64,000 nt of DNA, taken from Flavobacteriales bacterium UBA2306 (GTDB lineage: Bacteria > Bacteroidota > Bacteroidia > Flavobacteriales > Weeksellaceae). Under the pieces are notes generated by a model. It was not told the origin of the DNA, ran no database searches, and saw only the letters and a program-made list of their open reading frames with translations. Positions 57,076 to 64,000 of this stretch are shown here, one piece after another (within the stretch, counting starts at the first letter, position 1; each line of letters begins with the position of its first letter). The translations under genes were made by a program, and so were the position numbers. The DNA is taken from contig DDVS01000002.1 in the NCBI GenBank assembly GCA_002345565.1, forward strand, positions 479,605 to 543,604, written 5' to 3'.

Positions 57076-58080
57076 TTATCTTTTAATTCTTCCTCCTGAA
57101 TTGCCGTTCATTACTTCCAGAATATCGTTAGCGCTGCTCAGATTCACATCGCCCAAAATCGTATGTTTGATGGCGCAGGCTGCGTTGGCAAACTTCAAAG
57201 CTTTCTCGTCATCGAAGTTAATTAAACCGTAAATCAATCCTGCTGCAAAAGCATCTCCTGTCCCGATTCTGTCAACAACTGGGTTTACTTCAAGACTTTC
57301 GGTTTCGAAATATTGTCCGTTAACCAAAGCTCTTCCCTGAGTTGCCTGATTACTTGCCGTGACTCCAATTCTTGTTTTATCAAATACTTTTTTGATAGAA
57401 GGAATTTCTTTCATTAATGTTTCAGAAGCTTCGATAAAACTGTCTTTATCATAACCGAAAGAAGTTCCTAAGATTTCATTGATTTCGTTTACACCGCCGA
57501 TGAAAATCGTAGAGTAGGAGATGAGTTCTTTAAGAACTGTGAATCCTTCTTTTCCATATTTCCAAAGATTGGAACGATAAGCAGGGTCAGCAGTAATTTC
57601 GATTCCTTTTGAATAACCTAATTGTAAGCCTTGCTTCAAAGTCTCGTAAGCACCTTCTGAAATTCCCGGAGAAATTCCTGTCCAGTGGAAATATTCAGCA
57701 CCTTCCAAAGCTTTTTCCCAATCCACTTGTTCCGGTTTGATGTTGGCAAAAGAACCATTTAATCTATTATAGGAAATCCTGCTCGCACGCATCGCAGAAC
57801 CAACTTCTAAAAAGTATAATCCAATCGGATGTTCTGTTCTGTTGACGAATTGTGTATCAATTCCGTAACTGTTCATTGTTGCAATGGCAGATTCTCCGAT
57901 GAAACAATCGGAAACATTGGTGATGTGTCTCGTTTCGCATCCCATAATTGCTAAAGACGCGCCGACATTCATTTCTGTTCCTCCGAAGAAGAATTCCATT
58001 TCACGGCTTTGTCTCAGCATTTTGCTGTCGGACGGAGACAATCTCATCAATACTTCGCCAAAGGTTACAACTTTGCTCAT
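57076..58080 (-). CDS. kdgK: 2-keto-3-deoxygluconate kinase (PfkB family)
   Basis: Phosphorylates KDG to KDPG. The 334-aa ribokinase/PfkB-fold protein has VTFGEVLMRLSPSD, FFFGGTEMNVGASLAIMG, ITADPAYRSNLWK, and the anion hole and catalytic base in VDRIGTGDAFAAGLIYGL. Substrate is assigned from the surrounding KDG-producing genes and eda. The 157 nt before it contain a family A repeat. Confidence 0.92.
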   Translation of the reverse strand: MSKVVTFGEVLMRLSPSDSKMLRQSREMEFFFGGTEMNVGASLAIMGCETRHITNVSDCFIGESAIATMNSYGIDTQFVNRTEHPIGLYFLEVGSAMRASRISYNRLNGSFANIKPEQVDWEKALEGAEYFHWTGISPGISEGAYETLKQGLQLGYSKGIEITADPAYRSNLWKYGKEGFTVLKELISYSTIFIGGVNEINEILGTSFGYDKDSFIEASETLMKEIPSIKKVFDKTRIGVTASNQATQGRALVNGQYFETESLEVNPVVDRIGTGDAFAAGLIYGLINFDDEKALKFANAACAIKHTILGDVNLSSANDILEVMNGNSGGRIKR

Positions 58081-58146
58081 TAATCTATCTTTTTGTTTTA
58101 GAATCAGGATTTAAGAATCGAGATTCTTGATTTTTATTTTTTTCTG

Positions 58147-58215
58147 AACGCAAAGAGCGCAAAGATTTTTTATTTAATTCTATGTTTTTAAGTTCACAAA
58201 GGCGTAAAACTTAAC
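58147..58215 (-). repeat. Dispersed repeat, family A copy between kdgF and kdgK
   Basis: AACGCAAAGAGCGCAAAG at 58147-58164 equals the 40949-40966 arm, and the minus-strand TTTGTGAACTTAAAAACAT matches 5010-5028. It sits inside the uronate operon without interrupting any gene. Confidence 0.65.
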
Positions 58216-58237
58216 AATGTTCACAGAGAGAAACTAA

Positions 58238-58585
58238 TTACTTTATAAAATCTTCTCTAAACGGACTGAAAACATCTACCAAAATTCCGTCTTCCAGACA
58301 TTCGACGCCGTGAAGAACATTGGAAGGAACGAAGAACGAATCGCCTTTTTTCAAAATCGAAATATCTTCTCCGATATTAACTTCAAATTTCCCATCCGCA
58401 ACATAAGTCACCTGAATGTGAGGATGTTTGTGTTTGTATCCAATTCCACCTTTTTTGAAACGTACATTCACCATCATTACAGATTCGTCATAGCCGACAA
58501 TTTGGCGGTCGATATAGTCATCAATTTTTTCCCATTCTGTTGAATCGGATTTGTAATATATTTTGGATGTTTGTTTTGTTTGCAT
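58238..58585 (-). CDS. kdgF: KdgF-type cupin (unsaturated uronate linearisation)
   Basis: A 115-aa single-cupin protein like KdgF, which converts 4,5-unsaturated galacturonate/mannuronate into the linear ketouronate. It shows the metal motif HKHPHIQ (H52, H54, Q58) and a fourth ligand H92 in PSNVLHGVECLEDG, then the family ending LVDVFSPFREDFI. The start at 58585 (MQTKQTSK) is chosen; a longer frame from 58633 begins inside a dispersed hairpin repeat. Its presence next to kduI/kduD makes a complete unsaturated-uronate branch. Confidence 0.9.
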   Translation of the reverse strand: MQTKQTSKIYYKSDSTEWEKIDDYIDRQIVGYDESVMMVNVRFKKGGIGYKHKHPHIQVTYVADGKFEVNIGEDISILKKGDSFFVPSNVLHGVECLEDGILVDVFSPFREDFIK

Positions 58586-58597
58586 TTTATTTATAAT

Positions 58598-58665
58598 TCC
58601 ATAGGTTTTTGCCCTATTGTCCATAGGTTTCACCTACGGCTACTGATATTTAAGCCTTCGGGTTG
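58598..58665 (-). repeat. REP-like element between uxaC and kdgF
   Basis: CCATAGGTTTCACCTACGG (58621-58639) differs by one base from the reverse complement of 4242-4260, and TAAGCCTTCGGGTT continues the match to the AACCCGAAGGGTTT hairpin. It lies between two operon genes, as the other copy does between ilvB and ilvN. Confidence 0.7.
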
Positions 58666-58670
58666 GTTGT

Positions 58671-60074
58671 TTAGAAGTTGAAATATTCTTTAGCGTTAAA
58701 ATAGCAAATATCTGCGACAACTTTTCCTACCAAATCCAAATCCTCAGGAAGTTCGCCAGACTCGATTTCATTTCCTAAAAGGTTGCACAATACGCGTCTG
58801 AAATACTCGTGTCTCGGGAAAGAAAGGAAACTTCTGGAATCGGTCAGCATCCCAACAAATGTGCTGATGAGTCCCATATTGGAAAGCGCATTCATCTGTT
58901 TTTCCATTCCGTCTTTTTGGTCCAGAAACCACCATCCGGAACCAAATTGTACTTTTCCTTTTACTGAACCGTCGTTGAAATTTCCAATCATTGTTGCCAT
59001 AATTTCGTTATCGGCTGGATTCAGATTGTAGATGATTGTTTTAGTCAATTTATCTTTAGAATCCAATGTGTTAAGGAATCTTGAAAGGTTCGCAGCCTGA
59101 TTGAAATCGCCGATGGAATCCCAACCTGTGTCTGGTCCAAGAACTTTCAACATTCTTGCATTATTGTTTCTCAATGCACCCAAATGATATTGCTGAACCC
59201 ACCCAAATGAATGGTAAGTCTCGCCCAAGAACAATAAAATCGCTGTTTTGAACTGCTCAATCTGATGTGGCGTTAAGGTTTCTCCTTTTCTCTTCGTTTC
59301 AAAAATTGAGTTGATTTCTGAATCTGTGAACGTTTCAAAAGAAATGTTATTCAATCCGTGGTCACACAATCTGCATCCGTTGGCGTGAAAGTATTCAATC
59401 CTTTTGATTAGCGCATCCTGTACATCCTTATAAGATTGGATTTCGATTCCTGCAGATTCACCTAACTTATCAATGTAAGAATTATAATCCTCATTATTAA
59501 TCAAAATCGCTTTGTCCGGACGGAAAGCTGTGCTTACCGTGATTCCGATATTATTTTGTTTGATTGTTTGATGATATTCTAAAGTGTCAATTGGGTCTTC
59601 TGTGGTACAAACTGTTTCCACATTTCTCATTTTCAACAATCCGTGAACCGATTTCTCCGGCGTTTGAAGCTGAGCTGAAACATTTTCATAAACTTCGTCA
59701 GCATTTTTTTCGTTCAATAAATCATAAACGTCAAAATATCTAGCTAATTCCAAATGTGTCCAATGAAACAAAGGATTTCTCAGAGTATTAGGAACTGTTT
59801 TTGCCCAAGCTGCGAATTTTTCTTTGTCAGAAGCATCTCCGGTGATGAATTTTTCATTCACGCCCATCGTTCTCATCGCTCTCCATTTGTAATGGTCGCC
59901 ACCAATCCAAACCTGAGTAATGTTCTCAAACTGGCGATTTTCTGCAATCTCTTTCGGAGGCAAATGGTTGTGATAATCGATGATTGGTTGGTTCTCAGCA
60001 AATCTGAAATACAACTCCTCAGCGAATTTGTTCTTTAATAGAAATGTATCTGTGATAAATGGTTTTGTACTCAT
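58671..60074 (-). CDS. uxaC: Uronate isomerase
   Basis: Isomerises D-galacturonate to D-tagaturonate (and D-glucuronate to D-fructuronate). The 467-aa amidohydrolase-fold protein has DYHNHLPPKEIAENRQF (H35, H37), WKWRAMRTMG-type segment YKWRAMRTMGV, CTTEDPIDTLEYH, FGWVQQYHLGALRNNN and DSRSFLSFPRHEYFRRVLCN. First enzyme of the galacturonate branch, 39 nt after kduD. Confidence 0.95.
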   Translation of the reverse strand: MSTKPFITDTFLLKNKFAEELYFRFAENQPIIDYHNHLPPKEIAENRQFENITQVWIGGDHYKWRAMRTMGVNEKFITGDASDKEKFAAWAKTVPNTLRNPLFHWTHLELARYFDVYDLLNEKNADEVYENVSAQLQTPEKSVHGLLKMRNVETVCTTEDPIDTLEYHQTIKQNNIGITVSTAFRPDKAILINNEDYNSYIDKLGESAGIEIQSYKDVQDALIKRIEYFHANGCRLCDHGLNNISFETFTDSEINSIFETKRKGETLTPHQIEQFKTAILLFLGETYHSFGWVQQYHLGALRNNNARMLKVLGPDTGWDSIGDFNQAANLSRFLNTLDSKDKLTKTIIYNLNPADNEIMATMIGNFNDGSVKGKVQFGSGWWFLDQKDGMEKQMNALSNMGLISTFVGMLTDSRSFLSFPRHEYFRRVLCNLLGNEIESGELPEDLDLVGKVVADICYFNAKEYFNF

Positions 60075-60113
60075 AAGACTAATAGATAATAGACTGATAG
60101 ATGAAAGACTTTG

Positions 60114-60899
60114 TTATTCGTTTGAAGGTTTTCCGATGGTTGCTAAAATTCCCCCATCAACGTAGATGATTTGTCCATTGATGAACTGACTTGCTTCGGA
60201 AGCTAAAAATATTGCAGTTCCAGCTAAATCTTCGGGATTTCCCCAACGTCCTTCCGGTGTTCTGCTGATAATGAACTCGTTGAATGGATTTCCGTCCACT
60301 CTGATTGGTTCTGTCTGAGAAGTTGCAAAATATCCAGGACCGATTCCGTTCACTTGGATGTTATGTTTTGCCCATTCTGTTGCTAAGTTTTTTGTCAGCA
60401 TTTTCAATCCGCCTTTTGCAGAAGCGTAAGCCACAACATTGTCACGACCCAATTCGCTCATCATAGAACAGATGTTGATGATTTTACCAGATTTTCTGGC
60501 TATCATACTTTTTGCGACCAACTGGGACATAATGAAAGGCCCCGTTAAATCCACATCGATTACTTTTCGGAAATCGGACACTTCCATTTCCAGAGCTGGA
60601 ATTCTTTTGATGATTCCTGCATTATTAATAAGAATATCGATTTGTTTGTGATTAGCTTCGATTTCTGCCACTTTTTCCGCAGCGATTTTCTCATCGGTCA
60701 CATCAAAAATATAGCCTGTTGCTTTGTATCCTTTTGACTGGTAATAAGCAATAGCTTCTTCCAATTTGGATGGAGTAGTGCTGGTTACGACCAATTCTGC
60801 ACCTGCTGAAGCCAAACCTTCTGCCATTGCCAAGCCTAGACCGTGTGTTCCACCAGTTACTAATGCTACTTTTCCAGTTAAGTCAAATAAATTTTTCAT
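60114..60899 (-). CDS. kduD: 2-dehydro-3-deoxy-D-gluconate 5-dehydrogenase
   Basis: NAD(H)-dependent SDR of 261 aa that reduces 2,5-diketo-3-deoxygluconate to KDG. The cofactor loop is VTGGTHGLGLAMA, NNAG motif ILINNAGIIKRIP, catalytic YxxxK in VAYASAKGG, and NGIGPGYFATSQTEP is typical of KduD/gluconate 5-dehydrogenase. It follows kduI after 3 nt, which supports KduD over other SDRs. Confidence 0.92.
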   Translation of the reverse strand: MKNLFDLTGKVALVTGGTHGLGLAMAEGLASAGAELVVTSTTPSKLEEAIAYYQSKGYKATGYIFDVTDEKIAAEKVAEIEANHKQIDILINNAGIIKRIPALEMEVSDFRKVIDVDLTGPFIMSQLVAKSMIARKSGKIINICSMMSELGRDNVVAYASAKGGLKMLTKNLATEWAKHNIQVNGIGPGYFATSQTEPIRVDGNPFNEFIISRTPEGRWGNPEDLAGTAIFLASEASQFINGQIIYVDGGILATIGKPSNE

Positions 60900-60902
60900 T
60901 TT

Positions 60903-61739
60903 TTACTTTAATTCGTCAGTTTTTACAGCATCCATATCTCCGTAATCCATATTTTCTCCTGCCATTCCCCAGATGAAGGTATAGTTTGAAGTCCCAACAC
61001 CAGAGTGGATAGACCATTCCGGAGAAATCACGGCATCTCTATTTTTAAGGAAAATGTGTCTCGTTTCCTGAGGTTGTCCCATAAAATGAGAAACCGTCTG
61101 ACCTTCTTCCAAATCGAAGTAGAAGTAAGCTTCCATTCTTCTGGTATGCGTGTGAGAAGGCATTGTGTTCCAAACGCTTCCTTCGTGCAATTCGGTCATT
61201 CCCATTTGTAATTGACAAGTTTCCAAAACACTGTTTACTAATAGTTTATTGATTGTTCTTCTATTAGCATATTTGGAATCTCCTAGATCTACGATTTCCG
61301 CCTCGTTCTTTGTAACCTTTTTGGTTGGATAAGAATGATGAGCCGGTGCAGAATTGATATAAAAGTAAGCCTGTTCACCCTCAACATTTTCAAAAGTTAC
61401 ATCTTTATTTCCTTTTCCTATATATAAGGCTTCCTTATTATTAAGTTCGTAAACAGTTCCGTCAACTGTTACTTTCCCTTTTCCTCCAACGTTGATGATT
61501 CCGATTTCTCTTCTGTCTAGAAAGTTTTCGGCTTTTAATTCATCAATTGTTTCAAGTTTTAAAGCTTTGTCAGTAGGCATTGCTCCACCAACAATTAATC
61601 TATCATACATTGTATAGACTAATTTGATTTGTCCTTCTTGAAATAAATCGTTGATTAGAAATTCTTCTCTAAGTTTTTCTGTAGTGTAATTTTTGGCATC
61701 ATTTGGATGATGAGCGTATCTGAATTCTGATTGGATCAT
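60903..61739 (-). CDS. kduI: 5-keto-4-deoxyuronate isomerase
   Basis: Converts 5-keto-4-deoxyuronate to 2,5-diketo-3-deoxygluconate. The 278-aa bicupin begins RYAHHPNDAKNYTTEKLREEFLI and has the zinc site in MPSHTHTRRMEAYFYFDLEE and the C-terminal GVGTSNYTFIWGMAGEN, all hallmarks of KduI. It is the first gene of the ten-gene minus-strand uronate operon. An operator-like palindrome lies 35 nt before its start. Confidence 0.96.
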   Translation of the reverse strand: MIQSEFRYAHHPNDAKNYTTEKLREEFLINDLFQEGQIKLVYTMYDRLIVGGAMPTDKALKLETIDELKAENFLDRREIGIINVGGKGKVTVDGTVYELNNKEALYIGKGNKDVTFENVEGEQAYFYINSAPAHHSYPTKKVTKNEAEIVDLGDSKYANRRTINKLLVNSVLETCQLQMGMTELHEGSVWNTMPSHTHTRRMEAYFYFDLEEGQTVSHFMGQPQETRHIFLKNRDAVISPEWSIHSGVGTSNYTFIWGMAGENMDYGDMDAVKTDELK

Positions 61740-61773
61740 TATATCTATATATGTTAACTGAAAATTAATTTTG

Positions 61774-61787
61774 TGTAATCGATTGCA
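61774..61787. promoter_or_regulatory. LacI-type operator before kduI
   Basis: TGTAATCGATTGCA is a 14-bp palindrome with one mismatch and a central CG, 35 nt upstream of kduI. It matches 13 of 14 bases of the perfect palindrome at 62435-62448 on the other side of the divergent region. Form and centre are those of LacI-family operators. The regulator gene is not in the window. The DNA between the two sites (61788-62434) is extremely AT-rich and holds no ORF I can support. Confidence 0.7.
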
Positions 61788-62375
61788 TTGAAAAATGCTC
61801 TTTTTGATACAAAAAATAATCTCTGTAAATATATATATAAATATTAACCAAGAAAGAAAAATTTAAAATATTTTTTAAATTGTTAATAATCAATTGTTTG
61901 TGTTTGTTTTTCGATAGATTAATATATTTTATTTACTAAAATTTTGTGCAATAATTTGCTTTTGAATGTTAGAATTTGTGCAATTATTGAATTTTGTTAC
62001 TCACGAAGTAATTTATAGTTGTCAATTTATTGATATTAATTTAAATCATTGAAAATCAAATGTTTAAATTTTTATTTTTTTTTATATTATTAAATCTAAT
62101 TTGTTCTTTATAGAAATTCAATTTTGGAATAAAAAAAATCAAATTTTGATAAAAATGGATTCTTAAGTTAATTTTTGGTTAACGGTTTTTGTCTTTAAAT
62201 TGGTTTTTTGATGTGAAATTGATTCTTTATAAATGTTAAAATTGTGTTAATTTCGTTCTGTGGTTTATTTTTTAATTTTATTTTAATTTTAAGTAAATCA
62301 GCGTTTTATATTATGTTTTGATTTGGTTTTTTTCTGTTTGTTAAATTAATATTAATACAAAAAATACATTTTGTA

Positions 62376-62405
62376 TTTGCCGATTGAAAAATAATCTTAG
62401 TTTAG
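62376..62405 (+). promoter_or_regulatory. Probable susC promoter
   Basis: TTTG (62376-62379), an 18-nt spacer, then TAGTTTAG (62398-62405), which differs from TAnnTTTG at one position. Transcription would begin near 62412, about 23 nt before the operator palindrome, so a bound repressor would block elongation or initiation. Confidence 0.45.
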
Positions 62406-62434
62406 TCGAGTTAAGAAAACATTAAAAAAATAAG

Positions 62435-62448
62435 TGCAATCGATTGCA
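62435..62448. promoter_or_regulatory. LacI-type operator before susC
   Basis: TGCAATCGATTGCA is a perfect 14-bp palindrome, 73 nt before the susC ATG and just after the probable start of transcription. Its twin lies before kduI, which suggests one regulator controls both units. Confidence 0.75.
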
Positions 62449-62520
62449 TTTTTTAGTGAGGATTTAACACTTTTATTAAGTAAAGAATAAATTACTAATT
62501 ATAAAAACTTACAAATATCT

Positions 62521-64000
62521 ATGAGTGGTTTAAAACTAGGTATTCAAAGTGCTTTTGTAAAAACGACAATTGCGTCTGTATTTTTACTTCCAGCATTTGG
62601 ATTAGCTCAAGAATTAATTAAGGTTTCCGGAACAGTTACTTCTGACCAGAAAAAACCTTTGTCTAACGTGGAAGTTTCTGTGAAAAAGTCCAAATTTTCT
62701 ACTGTTACGGACAAGTCTGGTAAATATGTATTAAATGTTCCAAAAAATGCAACATTACTTGTTCGTTCAAAAGGTTTTGAAGAAGAAGAAGTGGCCGTTA
62801 ATGGAAATCCGGTAATTAATATTTCTTTGGTTAAATTTGATTCAAACAAAGAGAAAACGATTGATGAAGTGGTGTTGGTTGGATATACAACAGTTTCCAA
62901 AAAAGATGTTACCAATTCTATTGCTTCTGTAAAAGGAGAACAGCTTGCAGATATGCCGGTGAATAGTGCTGCAGAAGCTATCCAAGGTAGAATGGCGGGT
63001 GTGCAAGTGACTTTTGGAGAGGGTTCTCCGGGATCTGATCCGGAAATCAAAGTAAGAGGAGGTACTTCTATCACTCAAGATAATGCGCCTTTGTATATCG
63101 TAGATGGTGTACAGATGGATAATGCGTTATCTTTAATTTCTCCAAAAGAGATTGAATCTATTGAAGTGCTTAAGGACGCATCTTCAACCTCTATCTATGG
63201 TGCCAGAGGAGCTAATGGAGTAGTTTTGATTACGACAAAAAGTGGTAAGAAAAACGTGAAAACTACAGTGAATTATAATGGATACACTGGGGTGAGGTCT
63301 ATTGCAAAAACTCTTGATGTAATGAGCCCGTATGATTTTGTACAATATCAGTATGAGTTGTATAACAAAGACGGCTATCAGGATTTGATGGAAAAGTTTG
63401 TGAAATTGTATGGCGAATATTCTCAGATAGATCAATATAAAACGATCCAAACCAGAAACTGGCAAGATGAAGTTTTTGGTAAAGATGCTTTTAACTATAC
63501 GCACAATTTAAATATCTCTGGAGGTAATACCAACTCTGCTTTTACATTGTCTTTGAACCACGTAGAAGAAGACGGGATTATGCTTAACTCCGGATACAAA
63601 AGAAATATGGCTAATTTCAAATATGATTTTGATATTAGTAAAAAATTAAAAGTAGGTTTAACAGCAAGATATAGCGAAACATCTGTTCTAGGAGCAGGAA
63701 CTTCTTCTACAGGGTCTCAAACCACCAACAGACTTAGAAACGTGATCCGTTACAGACCTTTTGAGAACGGAATCAGTGCTGGAGGAGGATCTGACGAGTT
63801 TGCAACAGATGATTATGCAACTACCAACTTAATCAACCCGATTATTCTTGCTAATAATGAGATTAAGTACAACAATACCAATAACTTATTTTTGAATGGA
63901 GTTATTACTTATAATATTTTTAAGGATTTAACTTTCAAGAGTACCATTGGTTATGTAAATAATGATCAGGAAATTCAACAATTTTCTGGACCACAGACGT
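62521..64000 (+). CDS. SusC/RagA-family TonB-linked outer-membrane protein, 3' end cut by window
   Basis: The frame is open from ATG 62521 to the window edge (493 codons). It has a signal peptide ending near FGLAQ (29-30), a carboxypeptidase-D regulatory-like domain (about 35-104, KVSGTVTSDQKKPLSNVEVSV), the SusC N-terminal box TIDEVVLVGY (113-122), and the plug with LYIVDGVQMDNA, SIEVLKDASSTSIYGARG and ANGVVLITTKSGKK; the beta-barrel begins after that. It imports oligosaccharides with a SusD partner, presumably downstream outside the window. Divergent placement and a shared operator suggest pectin-derived oligogalacturonides as substrate (inference). Confidence 0.95.
   Translation, partial: MSGLKLGIQSAFVKTTIASVFLLPAFGLAQELIKVSGTVTSDQKKPLSNVEVSVKKSKFSTVTDKSGKYVLNVPKNATLLVRSKGFEEEEVAVNGNPVINISLVKFDSNKEKTIDEVVLVGYTTVSKKDVTNSIASVKGEQLADMPVNSAAEAIQGRMAGVQVTFGEGSPGSDPEIKVRGGTSITQDNAPLYIVDGVQMDNALSLISPKEIESIEVLKDASSTSIYGARGANGVVLITTKSGKKNVKTTVNYNGYTGVRSIAKTLDVMSPYDFVQYQYELYNKDGYQDLMEKFVKLYGEYSQIDQYKTIQTRNWQDEVFGKDAFNYTHNLNISGGNTNSAFTLSLNHVEEDGIMLNSGYKRNMANFKYDFDISKKLKVGLTARYSETSVLGAGTSSTGSQTTNRLRNVIRYRPFENGISAGGGSDEFATDDYATTNLINPIILANNEIKYNNTNNLFLNGVITYNIFKDLTFKSTIGYVNNDQEIQQFSGPQT

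Noticed and set aside
58586..58633. Longer kdgF start with 16 extra residues
   Set aside because: The extra codons lie in a REP-like hairpin; KdgF proteins are about 110-115 aa.

Overview
The window looks like a chromosomal segment from a member of the Bacteroidota, class Flavobacteriia, close to Chryseobacterium (Weeksellaceae). Support comes from the AT-rich DNA, the SusC-type outer-membrane protein at the right edge, a clean TTTG-N20-TAnnTTTG promoter before a tRNA gene, class-typical proteins (566-aa LysS, 644-aa GyrB) and Flavobacteria-style dispersed hairpin repeats. The genus is inference from protein character, not from a database search.

Layout. 0-10 kb: branched-chain amino-acid biosynthesis (ilvE fragment, ilvD, ilvB, ilvN, ilvC, ilvA), with a small ABM-domain gene and a tandem ABC ATPase inserted before ilvA. 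10-20.5 kb: housekeeping genes (pirin, purD, guaA, M1 peptidase, dusB, lipoprotein cytochrome c, rlmF, lysS). 20.9-27 kb: glutamate synthase gltB-gltD. 27-31.4 kb: gyrB, a DUF3298-type lipoprotein, a small membrane protein and a lipid kinase. 31.4-36.1 kb: recA, then gapA/pfkA and divergent mdh.

36-51 kb is a DNA-repair and stress region. A DUF1016-like nuclease fragment is followed by a stress-type SDR and a general-stress FMN-binding protein. Next come the ligase-associated set (MBL-fold exonuclease, ATP-dependent ligase, Lhr-like helicase, PdeM phosphoesterase), an acyl-CoA dehydrogenase, crcB, and tRNA-Ser(UGA) with a decayed tyrosine-recombinase gene directly downstream. The NHEJ genes Ku and LigD follow. 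LigD is split into two reading frames at a run of ten A residues; reading through by a -1 shift would restore a full-length PE-Lig-Pol protein of about 846 aa.

50.9-61.7 kb is a ten-gene minus-strand uronate/pectin-monomer catabolic block (kduI, kduD, uxaC, kdgF, kdgK, yhcH-like, eda, exuT-like MFS, uxaB, uxaA). Both the unsaturated-uronate branch (KdgF, KduI, KduD) and the galacturonate branch (UxaC, UxaB, UxaA) feed KDG to KdgK and Eda, giving pyruvate and glyceraldehyde-3-phosphate. A divergent susC starts at 62,521 and runs off the window. The intergenic region carries two near-identical LacI-type palindromes, one in front of each transcription unit.

Between genes lie at least four families of short dispersed repeats, including a 189-bp element with perfect 19-nt inverted ends and a 152-bp element of nested CTTTAG/CTAAAG palindromes. 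I found no CRISPR array, no intact transposase gene and no rRNA gene.
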